Below are positions 36,499 to 48,250 of a stretch of 64,000 nt of DNA, in pieces (positions within the stretch are counted from its first letter, which is position 1; the number at the start of each line of letters is the position of its first letter). Position numbers and translations under genes: made by a program. Under the pieces are notes generated by a model. That model was not told the origin of the DNA. It saw nothing but the letters and a program-made list of their open reading frames with translations, and made no database searches. This DNA comes from Rhyzopertha dominica. Its lineage: Eukaryota; Arthropoda; Insecta; Coleoptera; Bostrichidae. The stretch covers positions 12,462,001-12,526,000 of the forward strand of contig QCXZ01000137.1 in the NCBI GenBank assembly GCA_025024175.1. Reading direction: 5' to 3'.

Positions 36499-36651
36499 CG
36501 TGATATGTGTTGACAGAAACTGGATTTCTAGGATTGTAGACTGTCACTTCCACACCGTGTTGACTGTATTCCACTTTGCTCACCGCTGCGTTGAGTTTTA
36601 TATCCAGTCCTTCAGCTAATGCTACTGGAACGCAAGAGTATCCGTTCCGAA
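36499..36651 (-). CDS. KDM1A: LSD1/KDM1A internal exon (amine-oxidase domain)
   Basis: This exon encodes about 51 residues of lysine-specific histone demethylase 1, a nuclear FAD enzyme that removes methyl groups from mono- and dimethylated histone H3 lysine 4. Read on the minus strand it begins after a clean acceptor (tttcag) and ends before a gtaagc donor. It carries [20 protein letters not shown], which is almost invariant between animals, followed by a more variable strand region. Its phase (one base carried over at each end) fits the next exon at 28649, giving an uninterrupted join into ADVVLCTLP. The preceding exon should end with the residues before RNGYSC, but I did not find it in the 27 kb upstream within the window. 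The identification rests on family knowledge and exact splice phase, and is very secure. Confidence 0.95.
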
Positions 36652-39510
36652 CTGAAACAAAATCATATCAGGAATTTAAAACTGAAATAAAGAACAATGT
36701 AGACAAAATATGACATTATGAAGGAATCACAGCGATTGTTAAACAATAATAATAACTTGATATTTCATTAGTTAAGTAGTTTGATATAGCTAATGTTAAT
36801 GCATTATAAGGTACCTCCAATTCTAGTTTAGGTTTCACCCGGCCTACACCGTAAAAAGTTAGAGCTGGCGTAGCAACTATATAAGTCGCAAAGGTTGTAG
36901 CAATAAGATTTAGTAACAGTAGATGGTACCAGGGCAATTTAATAATCAAGTTACGGTACCAATAAACGCTCGCATTTTACAGTTTTTAGAGATTTGTATT
37001 GAGTCTGCAACCATGAAGGTTAGCACTGACTATGAAGAATAACAAAACAGGGAAAGGCAACACTTGATTACTAATGCCTTAAATCTTAATGCATACGAAA
37101 CAAGCAAACCCGTAGGATATAGAATTAAAAAAAAAGTTATATAAGGAATTTGGCCGGATAGCGTAAGGATGATTCAAGGTTGTTTGTAATGTGACAGATC
37201 TCGGTAATGGTTATGTAAAGGGAATATTTGTATTCATTAATGTATAGGCATTGATAGTAAACGGACTTATTACTGAGGGAGTGTTGTAGTGGATTTCCCC
37301 TGTTCGATACTAAACAGCATCAGGCTAAAAATGTATTGGCATTTTTATAATAAGCAACGCATCTAAAAACAAAACCAAATCAAGCGAATCATAAGCAAGT
37401 AAGTATATTTACTTGTTTATTACGTATTTTACAACTCTCTTACGGATAGCACGTCTTCATCTTGCATCGAAAATTTTAACATGTTATTATCTTCTAGTTA
37501 AGTATTTGCGATATGAGTACTTACAATAAGAATTAATTTGTTTAAATGCTTTTCTTTCGTGTATACACTTACCAGCATAGTTGCAAACAAAATTGATGTG
37601 TGGAAATTACAAACTAACCACTTAAAACTTTTCAGCCATGCGGGTATTGTTTAGTGTTATTAAATAGACTATGTAGCAAATCAAACCATTCGGCGATAGC
37701 TAATAACCGAACAACTCAACCCGACGTTGGTTACGTTAAGCGAAATGGTAATAGTTCGTGGCATGGGTCCATTATTTTAATTGGAGCTAAGATAATTACA
37801 CTGTCTGGACAGTAATTGCAGCTTAAACAAATAACTGGAACGTCATGGGAGAGCCGGGACTGATAGCTGTTAAAGCTGAAAACTGCATGCATAAGGAGCA
37901 TCGATATGCAGCTATGGATTGAGTAGGTGCAGCAATTGAAGAGCGGTACTCATTGATGGTTATTATATGCCGTTAGCAGCAGGTGTATGGTGTATCTATT
38001 ATATGCTGTGAGTCTCAACTTGCAATAGATATAGTATATATTATATATTATGTAGTTTATTTTTTATTATTTTGAAAATTACTAGAACATATATGATGTT
38101 GTTTCTTAATTGTGCAACGTATTAAGCCATATTCGCTTAAATAATTACTAAATTCCAAATTCACTTTCCTTAGCAATTGCAACATTCTTTGAAAAATAAA
38201 TAATAAGATAACAAGAATTCACAAGTGCTCCTAATGCTGTCCAATTGCGTATGTACTTATTATCAAGGTCTATTTGTTGAATTATAAATTATTTATTATT
38301 ATTAATTTAAATAAAAATAGGTAATCATAACAAGGCAAGGTAGCATACTGAATTAACATCTATTTGAAATTTTTGGTTAAATTAAATAATATCACAAAAT
38401 CGTATTTGGAGGATGCAGCCACCGTCAATATTTTTGAAAGTTACAAGATTGAAATTTGGGAGAAAAAGAATGATGCAAAAATAATATGAAACTAGTCATT
38501 TATTCATAGAGAAATATTCGAAATGGTAAGGAAGATTGAAAAAACCTGGTTTGTGTAAATGGGCATGTAATGAAAAAGAGAATTGAGGCTGTGTGCCTTA
38601 GCTAAAAATTACTTAATGCAAATAACTAAGGATGGAGACAGAGAAGATAGATTTAGGTTCTCAATGACATGGAGAAAAATCTTACAACAAATATAACACA
38701 TTTATTAATTGTGCCATACACAAATATCATGACACTTGAATGTGTACCTTAGTAAGTTGTGTTAGGTCTGCCTCCCGTCAGAGCGACAGCGTTTTAAATT
38801 GTGCAGTATTTTAAATTATTCCCCTGTCTTATAATGTTTTACATTGATTGTGATTTTGATAAGTATATTGAGTTATACAACAATGTTGCAGGCCGATGGT
38901 ATCTTGTCACGTTAACCTCACTTAGCGTTTTTTTTTGTAGAGCACGCAGATTTGACTTTCCCTAGAGACACTGGCGTTAATATATACTGTATTTCTTTAG
39001 TAGCAGCTAATTCTTCTTGACGGTGAACTGTGTTTGCCTCCTTTTTTGAATGGCTGACTCCCTGCCAATGCAGACGACAGTTTGGCCCTTGACGATGTAT
39101 TCGAAAGGGTGGTCTTGCCAATCAAGGTGAGGTCAATGTAATAAATTTAGGAAAAGGAAGAAGGGTTAAATAATTTCTTTAGTGCCTTTCAATGGCTGGT
39201 GTCTTAATAATTCCCCGTTTTATGTTATTCAGTTTAGGTGATAGCACATGATGAAGCGCAGGGCTGTTGGAATGTCGTCTAGCGATCGATGGCTTTTGTT
39301 TAGTTAGTCAGTGCTCTAGTGCCCCTACGTCGTTGAAGTGTGTTAATTTTGTTGGCTGGCGAGCACTGAATTAGCTATATTCAATACCAAGAATTCTTGA
39401 AGCCCATGTCATGCTTAAGAACTAACATACACATTACCAATCGACTGAAGACAATCATTAGAAATTTGTGCAAGGATTATTGGTGATCAGGTATTAGTGC
39501 CAATCCAGTA
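36652..39510. other. AT-rich interval upstream of the first visible LSD1 exon
   Basis: I searched here for the preceding LSD1 exon (residues around HFANLEF and WDQDDDFEF) and did not see it. No other gene is supported. Confidence 0.5.
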
Positions 39511-39519
39511 TCCACGGAG

Positions 39520-39730
39520 CGCGATATTTTGAATTATTGCAGCAAGAAGAAGTTTCGAAATTGGTTATTTTGTTCCCTTGCCATGCAGAAGTTGACGTTC
39601 CGGATAGAAACGTACTTTCAGCAAGATATTGCGCCTTGCCTGACTTGGATGCAGCATTTCCAGACGGACGGGTTAGTAGAACGAGATCCTTTGCTGACTG
39701 ATTTTGAATGGCGATACTGTTTTTAAGACA
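39520..39730 (+). mobile_element. DDE transposase fragment
   Basis: A 65-residue frame contains RIETYFQQDIAPCLTWMQHF, close to the YFQQDGAPCH landmark with the second catalytic Asp of insect DDE transposases. The expected WIGRRG-PDLTPLDFF part is decayed beyond recognition (GLVERDPLLTDFEW). No ends are visible. Confidence 0.5.
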
Positions 39731-40379
39731 TTAAGAATAAGACATGAGTATGGAAGTGTAATTTTGTATGTACCGACTTAAACATTTTTTAAAACCTTGT
39801 AAATGAAATGGAATAAACATATATTAAACTTGGTATATAAAATAATTCATTATGTCATATCTCAAATTTGGGATACACTCAGTATACATTTTTTATAAAT
39901 ATGACAGCTATTTAAAACACTAATTAAAATTAAAGAAGTGCATATAATACACTCAATTTTTTTCCAGGTTACAGAATCGGGGCATATACATGCGCGTCTA
40001 AAGTCTCCCCTTCCCAAAAAAAGCTTTTGGAGAAAATACTGGTAAGGACGTTTAAGAATGACTTCCTCTAACATCAAATGGTAATATGTTTTCTTATTAT
40101 TCTAACATGATCTCTCAAAATCTTTAAATTGCAGCTGGACTTATACAATATTTTATTTGAAAGTCACTTTTATTTTCTACGTACCCAATCGACACTAAAA
40201 AAATATTCATTGGACAGTCACTTTATGAGTAATGACTGCTTCGACCAGAAAACATTTTTGCACGTCATTAAGTTACGCTCTCTATCCTAACAAACTCTTA
40301 CACCTGAATTCGTTAGCTAGAAGGTTCGGATAAAACCCAGGTAAGATCGCTGAAAAATCATTCGCTTTTTAAGATACGT

Positions 40380-40680
40380 TTTCTTTTAATCTACGATGGC
40401 ACCACATTTGCTACCAACTTGAAAATTTTACGACCATGTTACAAATCGTTTGAAAGCCTTTTTTACTATCTACAGTATTGTGCCCGCCAGGAAAGAAGCC
40501 GCACCTTAGAAATGTAATATCGTTCACTATTTGAACGGAGCGAACCCCGTGGGTGGGCCGATTTAATAATTTTATTCGCCGCGCTAGCCTGAAATATGAA
40601 TATTCGTTCGCACCAGGTCTGCCTTCTTTCCTGGCGCGCACATTGCCATACGTTTAGTCAATTGAAATCAGATGAACCAT
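40380..40680. other. GC-richer island
   Basis: CG dinucleotides are enriched (TTCGCCGCGCTAGC, GGCGCGCAC). The 76-codon minus frame over it shows no domain. Confidence 0.3.
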
Positions 40681-42079
40681 CAAAGTTTTGATGTTGTGAT
40701 TCTAAACCGTTCGCAGAATGAACTAAACCCACATAACATGAGTTCTCATTTATAGTTATGGCTAGTGTACGTGACTGCGAAAGTGATGTCTCCGCTTAAA
40801 CCCATGACACTGTATTAATGACACTTTTTCATACACACTTTTCTGGAAAAATATGTTTTGTGAAGCTAAAGGTATGGTATTGCTATTTCCAAAAGATTTC
40901 TTTCGTTTGTGGAGTTTTAATGCCTCGAAGGAATCATTGTTAATTGGCGGGAAACAACGGCCCCTTTTAAAGGGGTATGACGTATGTAGTAGTGGAATGT
41001 TTGACAACCAAGCAGATGACGAATATGCCCGTAACCGATGACAAATGACAGCATGACAGCGAAAGACGAAAGCGCACGTGTTTGTGTTTGCTTATGTATT
41101 GTACTCTCAAATTTTGCTATTTGTTATTTGATATTGTGATTTTTTGATATGCAGTAAGTTGCTCGAATGATGAATCCTGAAAATATTCTGCCTACAAACT
41201 AAAAAACGGTATTAATGCACTTAGTTTTCGACAACTCTAAAGCGCTTATTAGTTTAGGTTGCGTTCATTTAAACATATGATCATGTAAATAAACTTGGCA
41301 ATGATATAATATAATGATGCCAAGTGTGCAACAGACTGAATGTGATTGGACGAAATGATGAAAAGAAGCGCGAACTAAGCAAGTGATTCAATCCGGAGCG
41401 AACGGATCCCTCGGATTTGTAATTGTTATAGACAATTGTTTTTAATAACTGTTTTTTTTGTGTTAAGCTAGTAGACCAAAATAGAAACATTGTAAGTGGT
41501 TATCTTATTAAACTTAATTAGTTGTCTTATATCACATTCTTCACCTGTACCTATTGAAATGGAGTTCTTTGCCGCAAATCTGTTTCTTCAATAAAACCTT
41601 AACCTTTTATTATATTCAAGTTAGGGAAAGACCATGTCATTTCATAACTTTGTTGTTTGAAGCTATGGCGTTCCGTTAAAAACGATATCTCCCGAAAGAT
41701 GGAATAGCTTCGAGCTTCAAGTAATCCTGACTGTGAAAGCTTTAATACATCTACTACTGTGAGAATTCAGTATTATATTTTCACATCATTCTAATTTTTA
41801 AGTTGACAGCAAGTGAGCCACCTTGGATTTTCAAAAAGATACATCACCCATAGGTACTGTACGTATACTCTTTGTTTTGCAAAGGAACAATGGTTTTAGA
41901 ATTAGGTCCATATTTTGTGAAAAATTTGAAATTATTGAGTATATTTCGACAAAAATTGTAACAAACACAAATGGTGATAACTGCGGTTTTTTTTAGAAAT
42001 TGTTGAATGTACAAGAGACAGAAAACTCCTGCGTATTTATATGTCAGAAAATGTAACTGTAAAAAATGAAAACACTTTT

Positions 42080-42960
42080 AGATGTACTAAAAGCTAAAAG
42101 ACTTCTTGCGCAAGCACAACCAGCTCGGTTTCCGAGTTCCCGACGCAATCTCTATTTTTCGGCCGCGGAACAGCCGGTATGCGGTGCCGGTCCGTTAGTT
42201 CCAGCATACAAAATTAGGCCCGGCCATCTCTTTTACATTATCAAACCCGTATATCAAGTGGTTAAGTACATATGTCATGACGTCGGGGGCCGCGAGCCAA
42301 TGGGGAACACCCAGGCCGCATAAAACAATGCGCCTGGGCGGAGCTGATGTTCCCTAATCGTTTCACAGATCGTGCTTTTTTGCCGAAACGTTGATGAGAC
42401 CGTTTAGGCTGTGTACACGCATCTGGGCCTATACTAAATGCGTCTGTTAATAATACACGCTGAGGTTAATACAACACATGATTATTTTTTTACCAGGTCT
42501 GATTAGTCGGATGCCAGCGTAATTGACACTAAAGGAAGTTGTTAAATGAAGGAAACTGGCCCGCTTGACTGGCCAAACGGAGGAAACAGTATACTACTCA
42601 ATTAGCTAGGGAATACGCCCGTCCAAATAAGAAAGTTTTTTTCAGTTTTCCAGGAATACGTTGACCCAGCCGTTCCATTATATCCCCGATGCCTTTGGTT
42701 GCCAATTAGCGATTGATCTACGACCCATCCCGTGTACATGCAACGTTAATGGAATTAAATTATCATTTTAAATCGATCTATTCTTAGCAGAGAAATATAG
42801 ATTCACGAGGAAACTTTTACGGCAGGCTCCTATACTTGGATAATGCCAGGCGTGCTGCATAATCTGCGATGCGAGCTTTATGGAATCTGCCCTCAGTTCG
42901 TGAACGAATCAGAATGGACATTCCAGCGCTGTGCCCAGAGATAACCCGGTAGTTTCAAAT
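42080..42960. other. GC-richer island, the most striking one
   Basis: A block of almost 0.9 kb, strongest at 42110-42450, with GGCCGCGGAACAGCCGG, CGTCGGGGGCCGCGAGCC and an inverted CCAGGCCGCAT / GCGCCTGGGCGG pair. The 85-codon plus frame has no known domain. It may be a conserved enhancer or a boundary element. Confidence 0.4.
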
Positions 42961-44156
42961 TAAAAACCAGCCAACGTATTTTTGCAGCAGCCATATCAAA
43001 TAATAATGCAATATATTTAGTCATGTAAGGATAATTCCTACCTTTTTGTATAGTTCTGTTGTAGTGTTTTAAATATTATCTCAAAAAATCTTGGAAAATA
43101 GTTTCTTGTTGTCGAAAACTGTTAGTATTAAGAAAGAATCTAATCAGGTATACAATGTGAAACACCTGATTACTCTTGCTGGTGTAATTTGGTTAAAAAA
43201 AAGGAGGATTTTGATTAGAATGGTGTTTCTCCCATTCAACAAACCTAAGCACCAGTTTCGTAGTAAACACAATTTGATTACTCTTAACATAAATATATAT
43301 TAATAATGAGCATAAACTCTTCTTTTATCACCTATATCCCACGACGATATACCAGTTAAATATATTATCCAAAAATTCATTGGAATTGGTTCTTGTGGCA
43401 AACATTAAATCTTTTCGGAAGATAGTTTTGCATATGGAAATCAGCACCACTGTTTGGAAGNACGGCTAATTAAAAAGGTAGAGGAGAAAAAAAGTTGATT
43501 AGTATCTTATGTTGTCATTAGATAGTGACACCTACAAGGGTTTCATGCATCAAACTGGAAAACANCGAGNTAAAAAATGTAAGTCCCCTTCCTTCATCAG
43601 GCATGATGACAACACTTGAGAAGGCAAAATTATAACTTAGTCCTAAATTTGGGTTTGTAACAAAAAATATAGCTCCTATCCATAATACCATCAAATATAT
43701 CAAATACCGGGTGGATAACCAACCATTAAAGGACGAAGTGGATAAATTTTTGCACTTGATAACATCGTTTACTGAAAAAAGCACCAAATGGAAAGAACCC
43801 GTTAAAAAAAACTATTAACCAGAACAGTTTTATAAGACTAACATAACAACAATTACGTATAAACAAGAGTACGAACAAGAAGTTAGCGGGACGCCACAGG
43901 ACGACGAAGAGGCATACAGTCCATTGAGGACGAATCGAATCAAGCTATAATACAGAGGAAGGCTAACTAACATTTTGATGAAAAGGCGAAACGAACCTCA
44001 CTAGCCACAATGTAGTAGCGTATACTGTACAGCCCAAAAAAGGTACACAAATCTAATATCAGTTTTACCAGACTTTATCAGAGGTTAATTCTACATCACC
44101 TTATAATGTGCAATTGTGTTGGTTAAACGTTAAGAGATGTATCGATGTTATATAGT

Positions 44157-44668
44157 AAAATGAATGTCTATGTTGTGCTGTCTGTACCGCAACTAACTGC
44201 AGATAGATCTATTTCACTATCATTATAGCTCATCGGCGGAGTTTAGGTCTAGTGCAGACAGCAGGGCATAGAACTGGTTTTGCCTATATACCAAAGACTT
44301 GGTATGATGTAAGTAAGGATTTAGATGGCAATGCCATCTGTCAGCATTACACTGACATGATGACAAAGCCACCTAGCTGCCATCATGGGAACTACTTTCT
44401 TAAGTTTTATACCACAGACAAAATAGAAACACAGTAGTATTGGAGAAAAATAGTATCAGTTGTTAAATGACTCATATTTGTTGACTGTATCACTTCGGTA
44501 ACGTCCATATTACCTCTGAGGTGAACTATATTTATTATAGTTCACAATGACCATACTTCAGTGACCTGTAGCCTGGCAAACTGGCATGCACCTGCATACT
44601 TCATACTTCGCATAATGGCATGGGCATCTAGGTGGCTTTGTCATCATGTCAGTGTAATGCTGACAGAT
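44157..44668 (-). repeat. Foldback plus hammerhead repeat, copy 4 (interrupted)
   Basis: On the minus strand this copy has the foldback first and then the ribozyme. The outer foldback arms (about 44338-44378 and 44628-44667) are nearly perfect inverses and include CTGTCAGCATTACACTGAC. About 150 bp of unrelated AT-rich sequence (roughly 44402-44555) interrupts the foldback and looks like a later insertion. Copy 4 is the only ribozyme copy on the minus strand. Confidence 0.75.
44168..44273 (-). ncRNA. Hammerhead ribozyme, core-mutated (copy 4)
   Basis: Reading on the minus strand, the expected CTGATGAG is CCGATGAG (44236-44229), a U4 to C change. Helix II is kept and GAAA is at 44215-44212. 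The cleavage triplet ATC is intact, with the scissile bond between 44202 and 44201. The two helix I pairs nearest the core are mismatched. The long outer stem is mostly kept. The ribozyme is probably inactive or slow. Confidence 0.7.
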
Positions 44669-44669
44669 T

Positions 44670-47600
44670 TGTATTTGTATTTACGAATATTAAGAAATAT
44701 GTAGTTTACAAGATCATATAAAGGAATTGGTATTATACAAAAAAGTTCTCAGGTATGCCTAGATAATTAATCATTGTCTTTTGTTTGAATGCAGAAACAA
44801 CGTTAATAATAAGCAATGGATGACCCTGTCTGTGCTGTTAACCAAAATGGTAATGATTACAGATTACACATTATGTTATTTAGAAATTTAATAAATATGT
44901 GAACTGCCACCGTTGAAACCATATGTTGGCGATACATTATTAATAGTAACCACTGACTACAAAACCGGTAAGGTACTCGTATTAAAAGCTTTAAGTTAAT
45001 TTACTCAAGAAGTCGCAAGTAGCAGAGAGTAATTACTTGTTAAAGAAAATAATCGACCGACTACAAATTGGTCTTGAAGACCTATTTAACTGAAGGGAGC
45101 TTAAAATTATTTGTCACAACAAAAACTTTATCACCAATTTAATCAGAAGTGAGGACTTAGTGAATAGTAAGCCACGTTTTCACCATGAGAATACTGAAAA
45201 AAGATACAAACATATTTAACCCAAATTCTTGGTCAATCAGCTCATCCACAAATTATAAGGTTATCAAAATAATAGGTCCCNCGAGGTCAAGCAGGATTAC
45301 AAGTATTACAGGTTTTCTTATATCAAAATCTTACTAGCATGTATATAATATATACAAGAAACTTGCTTTTTAGTCTGAAAAATATCTTCCGTATATGTGG
45401 GACGAACTAACCAACATGTTAGGAAACTCACTGACAGCACATAAATGATTGCAGAGTAAGACTTTTTTCTGAACAGTAATAACGTAGCGCTTTCAGCACA
45501 TCATTTTGGGCGCCGGGTACAATATAGATTCCCATAATAAAGAAATTAAATAGGTTTAAGAAATACATTAGTGAAATGGTACATATAAACTAAGATATTA
45601 CCTACTACGAATCATAATAGAACCAAAGGTAGATTTCTTGTTTGTTAATTATGCCTCTCTATAAAAATAAAAGCTAAAGTGTTTTGCGATTTCGAGATGA
45701 TTTTGTAGACTTGGGATGAACTCCATAATAATACCCCTGCTTCTTAAAGCCTTAGCAGTGTTTCACAATTATGTGAGCCCCTTTATGGGCTGGCCGTATG
45801 TACACAGCTTGTTTGGAAGCATATTACGGGAAAGCACAAAGAATAATGCAGCTTTTGTCTTTTCCAATACCTGGAACCATTAGAACACAAAATAGAGCTA
45901 AAGCAAACGGCACTGCGCTACCTGTTAAGGAGCTTACAGCGTCGCTGTGACAATTATTTCTCTTTAAAACAAGTCTATAAATCTACCCTGCCACCTAGTG
46001 TTTAAAGTCGCTTTCTTGTACAGAAAGCACTATATACTAGGCATACACGCTGCATTTTGCTCCTGATTTAATTACATAATTATCCGAGAATTTACAAACG
46101 AGCCATTATCTGATTGAAGAATTTACGTAGCCATGAAACAACTCCTGTTCTCCTACCCTGTCTTTACTACGTATACAACGTATTAAATTACATGAAGTAT
46201 GAACGGTACTGATACAATCAAGCCTGCTTCATGGTAGCGTGTTTACTAACAGTGTAAAAAGTTATTCGCTTGCCACCAATTGCATCAAAGTATAAAAATG
46301 TAGGTTGAACAAAAAAACCGGTCATCCTCAAATGCATATCTCATCCCAAAATGCTCCCAAATTGCAGTGGCTTTCTGCGGTTCAGATGCCTCTGGTTGCA
46401 TTTTACAAGCTCCCTCATTAGCCCTCCGAATTACCAGCTAAGACAAAAACCTTTGAACCCGAGATATGCGTCCGATTCGCCGCGATCGTTGTCTGTAGCA
46501 TGTGAAGGCTTGCAGTTTTTCGCTTCATATTACAAACTCCAATAACATATGCAGTGTTGCCGACACGCTTTATACTTTTATATTGTTACAAAATGAGCAG
46601 GATCAGAGTGTAAAAGGAATGTGTTATGATATTTACTAATTATTATGCATGTATATCCAGTACATTGGGTACCCGGTAATACGGCGCTTATGAAAATTTA
46701 AAAACAAGAATCAGATTCTTCTTCGTTCTTTCAAATTTATTTATAGTAGATACATTTATCTGGACAATAACGACAATATGTATTTGTCTGGGTATCGTGG
46801 TAGGTATAGAACTTTTATATAGAATAAGGTTTCGTTTCAAAAATTATTAATTTATTCTATTCTGTAATATCTTTCTCGCTATCTAAACACCTTGATCTAT
46901 ATCCTACAACCACTATTTATGGCATTGTATTACATATTTGAAAAATATAAGATACTATTTCGGTAGAGATTTACACTAGGTGTTGTAATTTTTGCTGACA
47001 TATTTCAATTTGTTTATCCACTTTGCATTACTAACGAACTCAAGAATGAAGTACATTACCATAATAGTTGGTTGCAGTGACCATAGCTCTGCTGATGACT
47101 AACTACGTTTCGTCAGCGTCAAATGGCTGACCGCATTGAACCCCAAATTTTGAACAGCCAATGACAAGCCAGTTGCATACATGGCAGTGGTTCCACCACA
47201 TATTTAGAGTATGCGGGTTCCACTAGAATGAAAATTATAAGCTACTATACTATCCATTATTCATTCATACCATACCAAGTAAATAACGAAGTGTCTGCGA
47301 TGGTGCAGCCCTATTATAAATTTAGGTTCGGACTGACAACCTACTTCAATACAGAGAAAAATCAAACCATGATGTATTCTTTCTACTATTTTAGGAGCAA
47401 TATGATGGTTACTTAATAAGTGGCGACGCATTTGACAGTTCGCGTTTAACAGCTATTTGTTTCTTCCCAATTTAATTTTGACGGCTCAGGATCCCGTTGC
47501 GAATCCATCAAACTTGAAGCTACACCAATATAAAACGAGATTTTGAGCAGACGAAATTTAAAAAATCGCCACAGCAAAATAGTAGTACTTTACTCTTCGG

Positions 47601-48000
47601 CATAGCAACAGATTTTGACAAATATTACATCTGGTAATATCAATGATTTAAAACAAAATGAACTTTTCTTTTGCGCACTTTCCTAAGTAGCAAGTATTGT
47701 GATCGTATATTTACTAGCTAGTCTCTCCACAATTTCTATCTGATACCCTGACATAATCATGTTATGTTGATGGTGATCTTACGATGGTGTGAACGGGAGC
47801 ACTGATGAGTTTTCACAATGATTTTAGTGGTAATATTAACGTAAACTGGCAATCTTAATGTCCACAGCCTTTCTGGATCTCTTAACATCCCAGTTAACAT
47901 GAACCATTTAGACCCAATCCAGGCCTTAGTGCGGTGCCTACCCAGTGATTTAAGCAAAAACCGATCAAGATTATAGAGATAATACCCAATACAAGAGAGA
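44670..48000. other. AT-rich interval, nothing supported
   Basis: Contains one N and short chance frames only. Confidence 0.55.
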
Positions 48001-48072
48001 GCCTTGACGGAGATTTAAACTCGGGACCTTTTGAATACCAGTCAAACGCTCTATCCACTGAGCTATCAAGGT
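48001..48072 (-). tRNA. tRNA-like sequence (pseudo-tRNA or SINE head), anticodon GGT
   Basis: The minus strand folds as a 72 nt cloverleaf: acceptor ACCTTGA/TCAAGGC with an A-C mismatch at the end, T8 A9, D arm GCTC/GAGC, anticodon arm TTTGA/TCAAA with loop CTGGTAT, variable AGGTC, and T arm CCGAG/CTCCG with one mismatch. Box A (TAGCTCAGTGG) is good, box B is degraded. The anticodon would be GGT (Thr), which eukaryotic nuclear tRNA sets normally lack. With its inverted partner at 48179 it is better read as a tRNA-derived repeat than a working tRNA. Confidence 0.5.
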
Positions 48073-48178
48073 CCTATTCAGAATCACGATTCAGCTGCAA
48101 ATGCGCTGGATGGCGTTAAGAAGCATCACATAATAACTTTGATCTATATATGCCACTTTGACCGCGATTCTGAATAGG

Positions 48179-48250
48179 ACCTTGATAGCTCAGTGGGTAG
48201 AGCGTTTGACTGGTATTTAAAAGGTCCCGAGCTCAATACCCAGTAGAGGA
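48179..48250 (+). tRNA. Inverted second copy of the tRNA-like sequence, 3' part decayed
   Basis: ACCTTGATAGCTCAGTGGG and GAGCGTTTGACTGGTAT are nearly identical to the minus-strand copy. The T arm and 3' acceptor are lost, since the sequence after GGTCCCGAG diverges to AATACCCAGTAGAGG. It is not functional. Confidence 0.5.

Larger units (their letters stand above)
48001..48250. repeat. Foldback made of two tRNA-like arms
   Basis: The two tRNA-like copies face each other, and the pairing goes on inward into ATTCTGAATAGG and its inverse, leaving a spacer of about 75 bp. This is an inverted duplication of a tRNA-derived SINE head, or a hairpin element that captured a tRNA. Confidence 0.8.

Noticed and set aside
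38918..39121. Possible LSD1 Tower-like coiled coil (EELAATKEIQYIL)
   Set aside because: Residue pattern does not match the LSD1 Tower domain and there is no splice context.
47047..47130. CTGATGACTAAC near TTTCGTCAG as another hammerhead
   Set aside because: The GAAA box appears only on the opposite strand, so the core is not on one strand.
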